Source: CAMFLJ01 sp963702555
Lineage (GTDB): Bacteria; Actinomycetota; Acidimicrobiia; Acidimicrobiales; Acidimicrobilacustridaceae
NCBI GenBank assembly: GCA_963702555.1
Contig: CAVPCW010000006.1
Coordinates: forward strand, 1-64,000
Reading direction: 5' to 3'
DNA: 64,000 bases
Positions 52,390 to 59,599 of the stretch are shown piece by piece. Both the position numbers and the translations under genes were made by a program. The stretch's first letter is position 1. Every line of letters starts with the position of its first letter. The notes below the pieces were generated by a model. It was not told the origin of the DNA, did no database searches, and saw only the letters and a list, made by a program, of their open reading frames with translations.

Positions 52390-53817
52390 TCACGATCGCG
52401 CCTGCAGCACGAGCACGGCGTCGAGGCCGCCGCCCGGTGCCTCGCGCAGCTCGGCCCGGCCGCCGTCGGCGGTGGTGAGCTTCTGCACGATCGCCAGGCC
52501 GAGGCCGCTGCCGCCGAGCTCGCTCCGGGTGGTGGTGGCCCGCCAGAACCGGTCGAAGGCGTGGGCCCGCTGGTCGTCGTCGAGGCCGGGGCCCTGGTCG
52601 CTGACGTGGACCTCGACGGTGTCGGCGTCGGCGTCGGCGCCGGGGGTGATGCTCATGGTGATGGTCGTGCCGGCGGGGGAGACCTCGAGGGCGTTGGCCA
52701 GGAGGTTGTCGAGGGCCTGGCCGAGATGGTCGGGGGTGGAGCGCCCATGGAGGTCGCTCGGCTCGCACACCAGGGTCACGTCGCGCTCGTCGGCCACCGG
52801 GCGCCAGGCGTTGCACCGCTCGTCGAGCACGTCGCCCAGCACGATCGGTGGGGGTGCCACCGACCCGGTGGCCCGCTCGGCCCGGGCGAGGGCGAGCAGT
52901 CCGTCGACCAGGCGCGACAGGCGTTGCACCTCGTTGCGAGCGGCGTCGAGGTCCTCGTTGTCGACGGTGTCGTCGTCCTCCAGCATCTCGAGGCGCAGGC
53001 GCAGGGCGGTGAGCGGGGTGCGCAGCTGGTGGGAGGCGTCGGCGACGAACTGCTCCTGGGCGGTGACGAGCTCCTCCAGCCGTCGGGCGGTGGTGTTGAA
53101 CGACTCGGCCAGCTCGCGCACCTCGGGTGGGCCGTGGGCCTGGTCGGCGCGGGCGTCGAGCTCGCCGTCGCCGATGCGGGTGGCGGCGTCGCGCAGGTCG
53201 GCGATCGGGCCGGTGACCCAACGGGCGAGCAGGATGCCGACGCCGCCGGCGACGGCCAGGGTGACCACCGCCGCCGCAGCGAGCAGGGCCCAGTACCGAT
53301 GGACGCGTTCGGCGAGCTGACCGGTGGAGTAGGTGATCCGCACCGCGCCGTAGACGTCCACCGCGCCGTTGGCGTCGAGGCCGGACGCCACCGGGACCGC
53401 GACATAGACCAAGCCCGTCCCCAGCGTGGCCGAAGCCCGGGTGCCGGTCGCGACCTCCCCGTCGACCAGTGCCGTGGCGATCTCCGGTCGGCTGAGGAAG
53501 TTGCGCGGAGCGCCGGCGACGACGGGCGCTTCGCTCACGGGATCAGAGTCGGCGAGGACGTCACCCTTGGCGTCGACGATCACGGCCCGACCGGCGTACC
53601 GGGCCGAATACGTGTCGACGATGGACTGGAGGTCCTGGTTGTCGGTGCCGGTGAGCGTGTCCTCCACGTAGGCCGCGACGACGAACGCGTCGCGTTCGAG
53701 CCCGGCCACCAGTTGGTCGAGCTGGCGGTCGCGGTAGGTGACCGCAAGAGGGATCTCCAGTGCGGCCAGCACCACCAGCGTCAGCGCCAGGTACGTGGTG
53801 ACCTGCCTCCGGATCAC
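52390..53817 (-). CDS. sensor histidine kinase
   Basis: 475 aa from GTG 53817, overlapping the response-regulator stop. Two membrane helices (LALTLVVLAALEIPLAVTY near residue 10; ALLAAAAVVTLAVAGGVGIL near 185) flank an extracytoplasmic sensor of ~150 residues. Then HAMP, the phospho-acceptor H-box VADASHQLRTPLTALRLRLE, the N-box LDNLLANALEVSPAG, DQGPG and GGSGLGLAIVQK. It senses an unknown envelope signal and phosphorylates the adjacent regulator. The flanking divergent genes suggest envelope redox or metal stress. Confidence 0.93.
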   Translation of the reverse strand: MIRRQVTTYLALTLVVLAALEIPLAVTYRDRQLDQLVAGLERDAFVVAAYVEDTLTGTDNQDLQSIVDTYSARYAGRAVIVDAKGDVLADSDPVSEAPVVAGAPRNFLSRPEIATALVDGEVATGTRASATLGTGLVYVAVPVASGLDANGAVDVYGAVRITYSTGQLAERVHRYWALLAAAAVVTLAVAGGVGILLARWVTGPIADLRDAATRIGDGELDARADQAHGPPEVRELAESFNTTARRLEELVTAQEQFVADASHQLRTPLTALRLRLEMLEDDDTVDNEDLDAARNEVQRLSRLVDGLLALARAERATGSVAPPPIVLGDVLDERCNAWRPVADERDVTLVCEPSDLHGRSTPDHLGQALDNLLANALEVSPAGTTITMSITPGADADADTVEVHVSDQGPGLDDDQRAHAFDRFWRATTTRSELGGSGLGLAIVQKLTTADGGRAELREAPGGGLDAVLVLQARS

Positions 53818-54524
53818 GGCGTGGGCCCGTCGCCGGGGGCCTCGTCTGTCGGAATGGCGCGGAGACGGAACCCGACCCCGCGAACGGTCTCGACCACGGT
53901 GGGGTCCCCGAGCTTCCGGCGCAGCGAGGCCACGTGCACGTCGAGCGTCTTCGTTGGCCCGTACCAGTGAGCGTCCCAGACCTGTTCCAGGATCTCCTCG
54001 CGGGTGCGGGTGGCACCGGGATCGCTGGCCAACATGGCGAGCAGGTCGAACTCCTTGCGGGTGAGTGCGACCTCGTCGCCGTCGACGGTCACCCGGTGGA
54101 CCCGCGTGTCGATGACGACGCCGCCTCCCACATCGATGGGGCCGTCGTTGGTGTCCTCGCGACCTCCGGACCGGCGGGTGACGGCCCGGATGCGGGCAAC
54201 CAGCTCCCGAAAGCCGAAGGGCTTCACGAGGTAGTCGTCGGCACCGAGCTCGAGGCCCAGCACGCGGTCGATCTCATCGCCTCGGGCGGTGATGACGATG
54301 ATCGGGACCGATGAGTCGGTGCGGATCCGTCGGCACACCTCGTACCCGTCGATGTCGGGCAGGCCCAGGTCGAGCAGCACGATCTCGGTGCGGGGGGCGG
54401 CGGCCAACGCCAGCAGCGCTCCTTCCCCTGTGCTCTCCCGGCGCACGGCGAATCCCTGGCGCTCCAGCCCCTTCACCAGGGGCTCCGCTATGGCATCGTC
54501 ATCTTCGACCAGCAGGAGATCCAC
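53814..54524 (-). CDS. OmpR-family response regulator
   Basis: 236 aa. Receiver domain with acidic pocket LLLVEDDDAIAEPL, phospho-Asp in VLLDLGLPDIDGYEV, and conserved Thr/Lys in ITARGDE and DYLVKPFGFRELVARI. C-terminal winged helix: VALTRKEFDLLAMLASDPG and TLDVHVASLRRKLGD. DNA-binding activator or repressor; its target may be the divergent secreted-protein gene 90 bp away. Upstream of its kinase. Confidence 0.93.
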   Translation of the reverse strand: MDLLLVEDDDAIAEPLVKGLERQGFAVRRESTGEGALLALAAAPRTEIVLLDLGLPDIDGYEVCRRIRTDSSVPIIVITARGDEIDRVLGLELGADDYLVKPFGFRELVARIRAVTRRSGGREDTNDGPIDVGGGVVIDTRVHRVTVDGDEVALTRKEFDLLAMLASDPGATRTREEILEQVWDAHWYGPTKTLDVHVASLRRKLGDPTVVETVRGVGFRLRAIPTDEAPGDGPTP

Positions 54525-54614
54525 GGTCGACAGGCTCGCACGCCCGGCGAGCGCTCGGGGTGACTTTGCTCATCCTTTACCGTCCACTGGCCGGCCCCTG
54601 GCGAGGGGGTCCGT

Positions 54615-55055
54615 ATGTTGGCGTCCATGAACCGACGCCTCGCCCTCACCTTTGCCGGATCTGCTGCGATCGTGCTGACCGCCGGTAGCGCTGCAATGGC
54701 CGCCAACCTCGGCATCCTCGGTGCCGCCGCCAACGAACCGGTGGGTCAGCTCGAGGCCTCCACGGTCGCCCAACTCTCCACGCCGGTCAGCAGCATCGAC
54801 CCGATCGTGGTCACCGTCGACGAGATCATCGAGGTCCCGGTCGCGGCCGAGCCGGCAGCTCCTCCCGTCGCCTCCGATGACGCCGACGATGGTGGCAGCT
54901 ACGAGGGTCCGTCGGGCGGTGGCTACGGCTCCGCCCCCGGCCCGGTGGCGAGCGCCCCGTCGCCGACGGTCACGACCCGCGAGTCCGAGCACGAGTCCGA
55001 GGACAACCACGAGTCGGAGCACGAGTCCGAGCACGAGTCCGACGACGATGACTGA
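54615..55055 (+). CDS. secreted protein with His/Glu/Asp-rich C-terminal repeats
   Basis: Signal peptide (MNRRLALTFAGSAAIVLTAG...; start ATG 54615 or 54627). The mature part is Val/Pro/Ala-rich, then Gly/Ser-rich, and ends in acidic repeats HESE/HESD (ESEHESEDNHESEHESEHE). The alternating His and acid residues suggest divalent metal binding (inference). It is divergent from the two-component system and coupled to the next gene by an ATGA overlap. Confidence 0.65.
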   Translation: MLASMNRRLALTFAGSAAIVLTAGSAAMAANLGILGAAANEPVGQLEASTVAQLSTPVSSIDPIVVTVDEIIEVPVAAEPAAPPVASDDADDGGSYEGPSGGGYGSAPGPVASAPSPTVTTRESEHESEDNHESEHESEHESDDDD

Positions 55056-55521
55056 CGCCGAGAGCACCCCGGCCGCGGCCTCGTCCCGGCCTGTGCCGAA
55101 GAAGCGTAAGGGGCCCACCGCCCCGGCCTCCCGGGTGTTGACCGCCGGGCTGAGCATCGGCGCTGCCTGCGCAATCATCACCGCCCTGGCCATGAGCCAG
55201 CCGGCCGAGAGCGCCGAGCAGGTGCAGCTCGAGGTCACGACGGCCACCGAGCCACTTCCGACCACCACGACGACGGCTGCGCCCCCTCCGACCACCATCG
55301 TGATCAACAAGATCTACGTGCCCGTCCCCGCGGGCGGCGGGACAGGCGGAACCTCGAGCGGGTCGGGTGGCACCACCCGCCGCAGCGCCTCGGGGAGCTC
55401 GGGCAGCTCGGGTGGCGCAACGGCCCCGGCGGCGTCGAGCTCCTCGCCCGCTCCCGCGGCGAGCAGTGCTCCGGCCCCCGCTCCCGCACCCGCACCGGTG
55501 GCGAAGAGCAAGGCCAGCTGA
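55048..55521 (+). CDS. Pro/Ser/Thr-rich single-helix membrane protein
   Basis: 157 aa from ATG 55048. A basic cytoplasmic N-terminus (VPKKRKGPTAPASR) precedes one helix (VLTAGLSIGAACAIITALAM). The outer part is Thr-rich, then Gly/Ser-rich (GGGTGGTSSGSGGTTRRSAS) and Pro/Ala-rich to the end. A flexible exported stalk lying next to a flavin transferase could be expected to carry covalent flavin, but the FMN-binding domain of such proteins is absent. Function unknown. Confidence 0.6.
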   Translation: MTDAESTPAAASSRPVPKKRKGPTAPASRVLTAGLSIGAACAIITALAMSQPAESAEQVQLEVTTATEPLPTTTTTAAPPPTTIVINKIYVPVPAGGGTGGTSSGSGGTTRRSASGSSGSSGGATAPAASSSSPAPAASSAPAPAPAPAPVAKSKAS

Positions 55522-55543
55522 GCATTCGTGCGAAGCTGACGAC

Positions 55544-56482
55544 GTGCAGGAGCACATCCGTCGCTTCCGGGCCCTCGGCAGCGAGTGCCTGGTCCGGGTC
55601 GTCGTCGCCGACGACGACCCCTCCGGCCCCGGGCTGCTCGACGGCGCCATCGGCCTCCTCGACGACATCGAGAGCCGCTGGAGCCGGTTCCGGCCCGACA
55701 GCGAGCTGTCCGCCCTCAACCTCCACTCGGGCTCTCCCGTCTTCACCAGCCCCGACACGGCGACGGTCGTGGCGATGGCGATCGAGGCCTGGCGGGTCAC
55801 CGGGGGACTCTTCGACCCGACGGTGCACGACGCGCTCGTGGCCAGCGGCTACGACCGGAGTTTCGACGACATCACCGGGGCCGACCCGGTTGCGGCGCCC
55901 AGCGTCCCCGGGCCGGATGGCATCGAGGTCGACGAGCGGATCGGCCTGGTCGTGCTTCCCCCGGGTTGCCACATCGACCTGGGTGGCATCGGCAAGGGCC
56001 GCGCGGCGGACCTCGTGGCCGAGCAGGTGCTCGCGGGCGGAGCGGCGGGTGTGTGCGTCGACCTCGGAGGCGACGTGCGGGTGGCCGGGCTCACCGTCGA
56101 TGGTGGCGACGACTGGGTGATCGCCGTCGACGATCCGCTCGAACCCGGCCGGGACCTCGCCCGGCTGCGGCTCGCCGGTGGTGCCGTCACCACCAGCTCG
56201 AGCCGGAAGCGGCGGTGGTCGACCGGATCCGGTTCCGCCCACCACCTGATCGATCCCGCCACCGGCCGACCGGCCGAGAGCGGGCTCACCGCAGTCACCG
56301 TCGTCGCCGGCTCGGCGGCATGGGGTGAGGTCTACGCCAAGGCAGCACTGATCGCCGGCCCCACTCGGGGTCGGGCGCTCATCGAAGCAGCCGGAATGTG
56401 TGCTCTGCTCGTCGCCGACGACGGGACCGTCGTCGCCGTCGGCCCCATCGAGACCTTTCTCCTGGAGTTCGATCCGTCATGA
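55544..56482 (+). CDS. apbE: ApbE-family FAD:protein FMN transferase
   Basis: GTG 55544, 312 aa. Family motifs: MGTECLV equivalent in RALGSECLVRVVVADD, SRWSRFRPDSELSALN, HIDLGGIGKGRAADLVAEQV, VDLGGDVRVAG, and HHLIDPATGRPAESGLTAVT. ApbE enzymes attach FMN to a Thr/Ser of exported electron-transfer proteins. No lipobox or signal peptide is visible, so a cytoplasmic or unusual export route must be assumed. The next gene starts inside its stop (ATGA). Confidence 0.9.
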   Translation: MQEHIRRFRALGSECLVRVVVADDDPSGPGLLDGAIGLLDDIESRWSRFRPDSELSALNLHSGSPVFTSPDTATVVAMAIEAWRVTGGLFDPTVHDALVASGYDRSFDDITGADPVAAPSVPGPDGIEVDERIGLVVLPPGCHIDLGGIGKGRAADLVAEQVLAGGAAGVCVDLGGDVRVAGLTVDGGDDWVIAVDDPLEPGRDLARLRLAGGAVTTSSSRKRRWSTGSGSAHHLIDPATGRPAESGLTAVTVVAGSAAWGEVYAKAALIAGPTRGRALIEAAGMCALLVADDGTVVAVGPIETFLLEFDPS

Positions 56483-57195
56483 TCATCGCAACCACGCTCG
56501 TGCTCGGTGCCAGCAAGGTCTGGTGGTACGTCGCCCGGTCGGCAGGGCTCGTGGCCTGGGGCCTCTCGGCCCTCGCCGTGCTCTGGGGCCTCGCCCTCGC
56601 CACCCGGGCCCTCGGGCGCAAGCCCCCGGCCCCGTGGCTCCTCGACGTCCACCGCTTCCTCGGCGCCCTCACGGTCGTCTTCGTGGTGGTGCACCTCGTC
56701 GGCCTGGCGTTCGACCCGTGGGCCTCGTTCGGCATCGACGAGCTGCTCATCCCCATGGCGTCATCGTGGAAGCCGGTCGCGGTGGCGTGGGGTGTCGTCG
56801 CCTTCTACCTGCTGCTCGCCATCGAGGTGACCTCCCTGCTGAAGTCGAGGCTGCCGCTGCGGCTGTGGCGGGGCGTCCACCTGACCAGCTATGCCATGTA
56901 CGCCATGGCCACGGTCCACCTGCTGCTCTCCGGCACCGACCGGTACAACCCGGTGCTGCGGACCACCATCGTCGTGAGCGTCGGGGCGGTGGTGTTCTTC
57001 ACCATGTACCGGCTCATCGGGCCCGGTCGGGCCGCCAGTGTGAAGTCCGCCGGAGGGTCGGCGGCCGGTCGTACCCCGGGTGCGTCCCGTGTCCCCGACG
57101 CGGCCCGTGCCGCCGGGTCCTCGCGGATCCCCGACGCCGCCCGTCGGGCCGCCGCCGATCCGGGGTCGCCACCTGACACGTCCTCTGATCGCTGA
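56479..57195 (+). CDS. ferric-reductase-like transmembrane protein
   Basis: 238 aa, six hydrophobic stretches. Four well-placed histidines in pairs (DVHRFLGA and VVVHLVGLA in the first pair of helices; RGVHLTSYAMY and MATVHLLLSG in the second) match the bis-heme pattern of ferric reductase/MsrQ-type domains. The C-terminal tail is cytoplasmic, Ala/Arg/Pro-rich. Downstream of apbE, it may pass electrons across the membrane to flavinylated acceptors. Substrate not known. Confidence 0.82.
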   Translation: MIIATTLVLGASKVWWYVARSAGLVAWGLSALAVLWGLALATRALGRKPPAPWLLDVHRFLGALTVVFVVVHLVGLAFDPWASFGIDELLIPMASSWKPVAVAWGVVAFYLLLAIEVTSLLKSRLPLRLWRGVHLTSYAMYAMATVHLLLSGTDRYNPVLRTTIVVSVGAVVFFTMYRLIGPGRAASVKSAGGSAAGRTPGASRVPDAARAAGSSRIPDAARRAAADPGSPPDTSSDR

Positions 57196-57230
57196 CGGCA
57201 CCTTCGCCGAACGGCCACAATGAGGGGTCC

Positions 57231-58016
57231 ATGTTCCACCATGTGATCGTCCCGTTCGACGGAACCCTCGAGGCGCGCGCCGCCCTCGCTCCCGCCGCCG
57301 ACCTGGCCTGGCGCAGCGGGGCGAAGGTGGTCATCGTCACCACGTTCGCCATCGACGACGAGGTGGCCCACTTCGTGCTGAAGTCGCAGGCCATCGCCAA
57401 GAGCGGCGCCGACGTCGACTTCTGGGTCGATGCGCACGCCGGGCTCGGCGATGCCGTGCTGGAGGCGACCCGGTTCCGGTCCGCGCCCATCGTGTGCATG
57501 GCCTCGCGGTACCGCAACACCGGACTGATGCGGAAGAAGCATTCGCCGTCGTCGCTGCCGGAGGCCGTGCTGCGCAACTCGACGGTGCCGGTGCTGATCG
57601 TCGGCCCCGAGACCGACCTGTCGAGTGGCCTCCCGCTGGCCGAGCTGGTCATGCCCATCGACGACTCGGCCGAGTCCGTGCGCGCCGCCCGGCTGGCGGC
57701 GGAGGTGGCGGCGTCGATGCGGCTGGGTGTCCGGTTCCTGGTGATGCTCGCTCCCGGGGCCGGACCCGACGGGGTGCCGGAGCACGTGCGCGACATCGTC
57801 GACGAGATCAGGGCTCAGATCCCCACCGTCGAGATGGACGTGATCGAGACCGAGCGACCGGCGGCGGCGCTCGTGGCGATCGCCTCCGAGGGGCGCGACG
57901 CCGTCATCCTCCTCCCTCGCGCCGGCGGCGACGAGCACGCGGCGCTGGGACCGTTCGCGGCCGAGGTGGTGGCGACGAGCCATCGGGCCGTGATGCTGGC
58001 CCCGCCCGGCCTCTGA
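57231..58016 (+). CDS. tandem universal stress protein (UspA)
   Basis: 261 aa. Two Usp-like halves (MFHHVIVPFDGTLEARAALA; ELVMPIDDSAESVRAARLAA) but the second half lacks a clear G-x2-G nucleotide loop, and the first has ASRYRNTGLMRKKHSP. So ATP binding may be weak. Follows the reductase gene by 35 bp; possibly the same transcript. The 3' end overlaps the antisense remnant at 58.0 kb. Confidence 0.85.
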   Translation: MFHHVIVPFDGTLEARAALAPAADLAWRSGAKVVIVTTFAIDDEVAHFVLKSQAIAKSGADVDFWVDAHAGLGDAVLEATRFRSAPIVCMASRYRNTGLMRKKHSPSSLPEAVLRNSTVPVLIVGPETDLSSGLPLAELVMPIDDSAESVRAARLAAEVAASMRLGVRFLVMLAPGAGPDGVPEHVRDIVDEIRAQIPTVEMDVIETERPAAALVAIASEGRDAVILLPRAGGDEHAALGPFAAEVVATSHRAVMLAPPGL

Positions 58017-58219
58017 AGGATGCCCTGAACGACCAACGTGCCGATGGCGGCGATGTCAGCGGTGCGGTCGTGGGTCCGGTCCCTGGCGTCGCGTCGGTCG
58101 TTGAGGGCCGAGAGGATCGAGAGCGCCGCCAGCGGGACGGTGACGAGCAGCACGAGAGCGATGAGGCGCGAGCCGAGGCGGGCTCGGCGCCGTGTCGAGG
58201 GTCCCGTGCTCTCGGCCAC
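58017..58219 (-). pseudogene. truncated N-terminus of a membrane sensor gene
   Basis: GTG 58219 is preceded by GAGGAGG at ideal spacing. It encodes MAESTGPSTRRRARLGSR followed by a helix (LIALVLLVTVPLAALSIL) and RDARDRTHDRTADIAAIG, the beginning of a membrane receptor with an outer sensing loop. Beyond ~58,017 the frame runs antisense through the Usp gene and has no protein character. The rest of the sensor is missing. It follows the receiver-EAL gene on the same strand. Confidence 0.5.
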
Positions 58220-58297
58220 CCGACCTCCTCTCTTTCTCCCTGGAGGCGGTTCGGCGCGTCCGCAGGCGCGCCGGGCCAGCGGTCCCCCCGCCCGGGC

Positions 58298-59599
58298 TCA
58301 GTCTGGCGCCGGCCGGTCGAGCGCCGCGCCACCGAGGTGGGCCAGGTGGTCCGGGTCGAACGGGAGGGTGGCCGGCTCACCCAGGAACATGCCCTGGCCG
58401 TGGAGCACCCCGATCCGTCGCAGGGCTTCGAGCTCGGGTGCGGTGGCGATGCCCTCGGCGACGAGGGTGGCGCCGATGTCGTGGGCGAAGGTGACGAGGG
58501 CGGTGGTCAGGGCGCGACGCACCGGGTCCTCGGCCAGGCCCTCGATGAAGATGCGGTCGAGCTTGATGATGTCGGGCTTCAACCGGAGGATCTGCTGGAG
58601 GCTGGCGAACCCCGCCCCGGCGTCGTCGACGGCGAGGCGGACGCCCCGTTCGCGCAGCTTCGCCACCGGGGTGATGAGCTGCTCGTAGTCCTCGATCTTG
58701 TCGTGCTCGGTCAGCTCGATGATGATCCGCGACCCCGGGAGGCCGTCGAGCGCGGTCAGGAGCGCAGGGGAGCGGAGCGTCTCCGAGGAGAGGTTCACCG
58801 ACAGGAAGGCGTTCGGTGGCAGCGCCGACAGGCCTTCGGCGGCGCGTCGGAGCGCCGCCAGTTCGAGCTGGATGCCGAGCCCGACCTCGGCCGCCTCGAT
58901 GAACCACTGGGCCGGGCTGCGCTGGGGCTCGGTGCCGAACCGGGACAGCGCCTCGGCCCCGAGCACCTCGCCGGTGATCAGGTCGAGGATCGGCTGATAG
59001 ACGATCTGGAGCCCGATGCCGGACCCGGGGGTGGGCCCGTTGCGGTCGCTGGCGAGCACGGCCTCGATGCGTCGGCCGGCCGAGCGCCGCCGCTCGGCCC
59101 GGGCCTGGTCGGTGGCCTGCTGCTCGCGCATGCGGGCCTCGAGGATGGCCTTGTCCCGGTGCAGCTGGGTGTGCAGGGCGCGGGTCTCGAGCAGGTTGTT
59201 GATGCGCAGGAGCAGCTCGGTGTAGCGGAACGGCTTGGTGAGGAAATCGCGGGCGCCCACGGCCAGGGCGCGCTCGCGGGTGGACTCGGTGATGTCGGCG
59301 GTGAGCACCAGGATCGGCACGTAGCTGTCGGGCGCCACCAGCGGCTCGATCTGGGCCATGACGTCGAAGCCGTCGGGCGTCGGCATGTGGAGGTCGAGCA
59401 CCAGCAGGTCGGGCTCGAACGACACGAACCGCTCGACCGCGAGGGAGGAGTCGTTGATCGTCTGCAGGTTGGTGTAGCCGGCGCGCTCGAGCATGCGCCG
59501 GAGGACCATCAGGTTGGCGTCCTCGTCGTCGACGATGAGGATGCGGGCATGCTCGGTCGAGACCCCCGACTGCGGTGCCGCGCTGGTTGACATGGTCAC
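58298..59599 (-). CDS. response regulator with EAL-type cyclic-di-GMP phosphodiesterase
   Basis: 433 aa; ATG 59599 overlaps the histidine kinase stop (ATGA). Receiver: ILIVDDEDANLMVLRRML, phospho-Asp VLDLHMPTPDGFDVM, LTKPF. A short coiled coil links it to the EAL domain: EALSRFG (EAL signature kept), SVNLSSETLRSP, IIELTEHDKIED, AVDDAGAGFASLQQIL (DD kept; DFGTGYSSL usually), IIKLDRIFIEGLAE, LVAEGIAT and GQGMFLGEPA. All metal and substrate residues seem present, so hydrolysis of c-di-GMP is likely and phosphorylation-controlled. Confidence 0.92.
   Translation of the reverse strand: MTMSTSAAPQSGVSTEHARILIVDDEDANLMVLRRMLERAGYTNLQTINDSSLAVERFVSFEPDLLVLDLHMPTPDGFDVMAQIEPLVAPDSYVPILVLTADITESTRERALAVGARDFLTKPFRYTELLLRINNLLETRALHTQLHRDKAILEARMREQQATDQARAERRRSAGRRIEAVLASDRNGPTPGSGIGLQIVYQPILDLITGEVLGAEALSRFGTEPQRSPAQWFIEAAEVGLGIQLELAALRRAAEGLSALPPNAFLSVNLSSETLRSPALLTALDGLPGSRIIIELTEHDKIEDYEQLITPVAKLRERGVRLAVDDAGAGFASLQQILRLKPDIIKLDRIFIEGLAEDPVRRALTTALVTFAHDIGATLVAEGIATAPELEALRRIGVLHGQGMFLGEPATLPFDPDHLAHLGGAALDRPAPD

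Noticed and set aside
57494..59590. Long plus-strand frame across the Usp 3' end and the receiver-EAL gene
   Set aside because: Low-complexity Gly/Arg/Val composition typical of antisense frames; the EAL gene is intact opposite.
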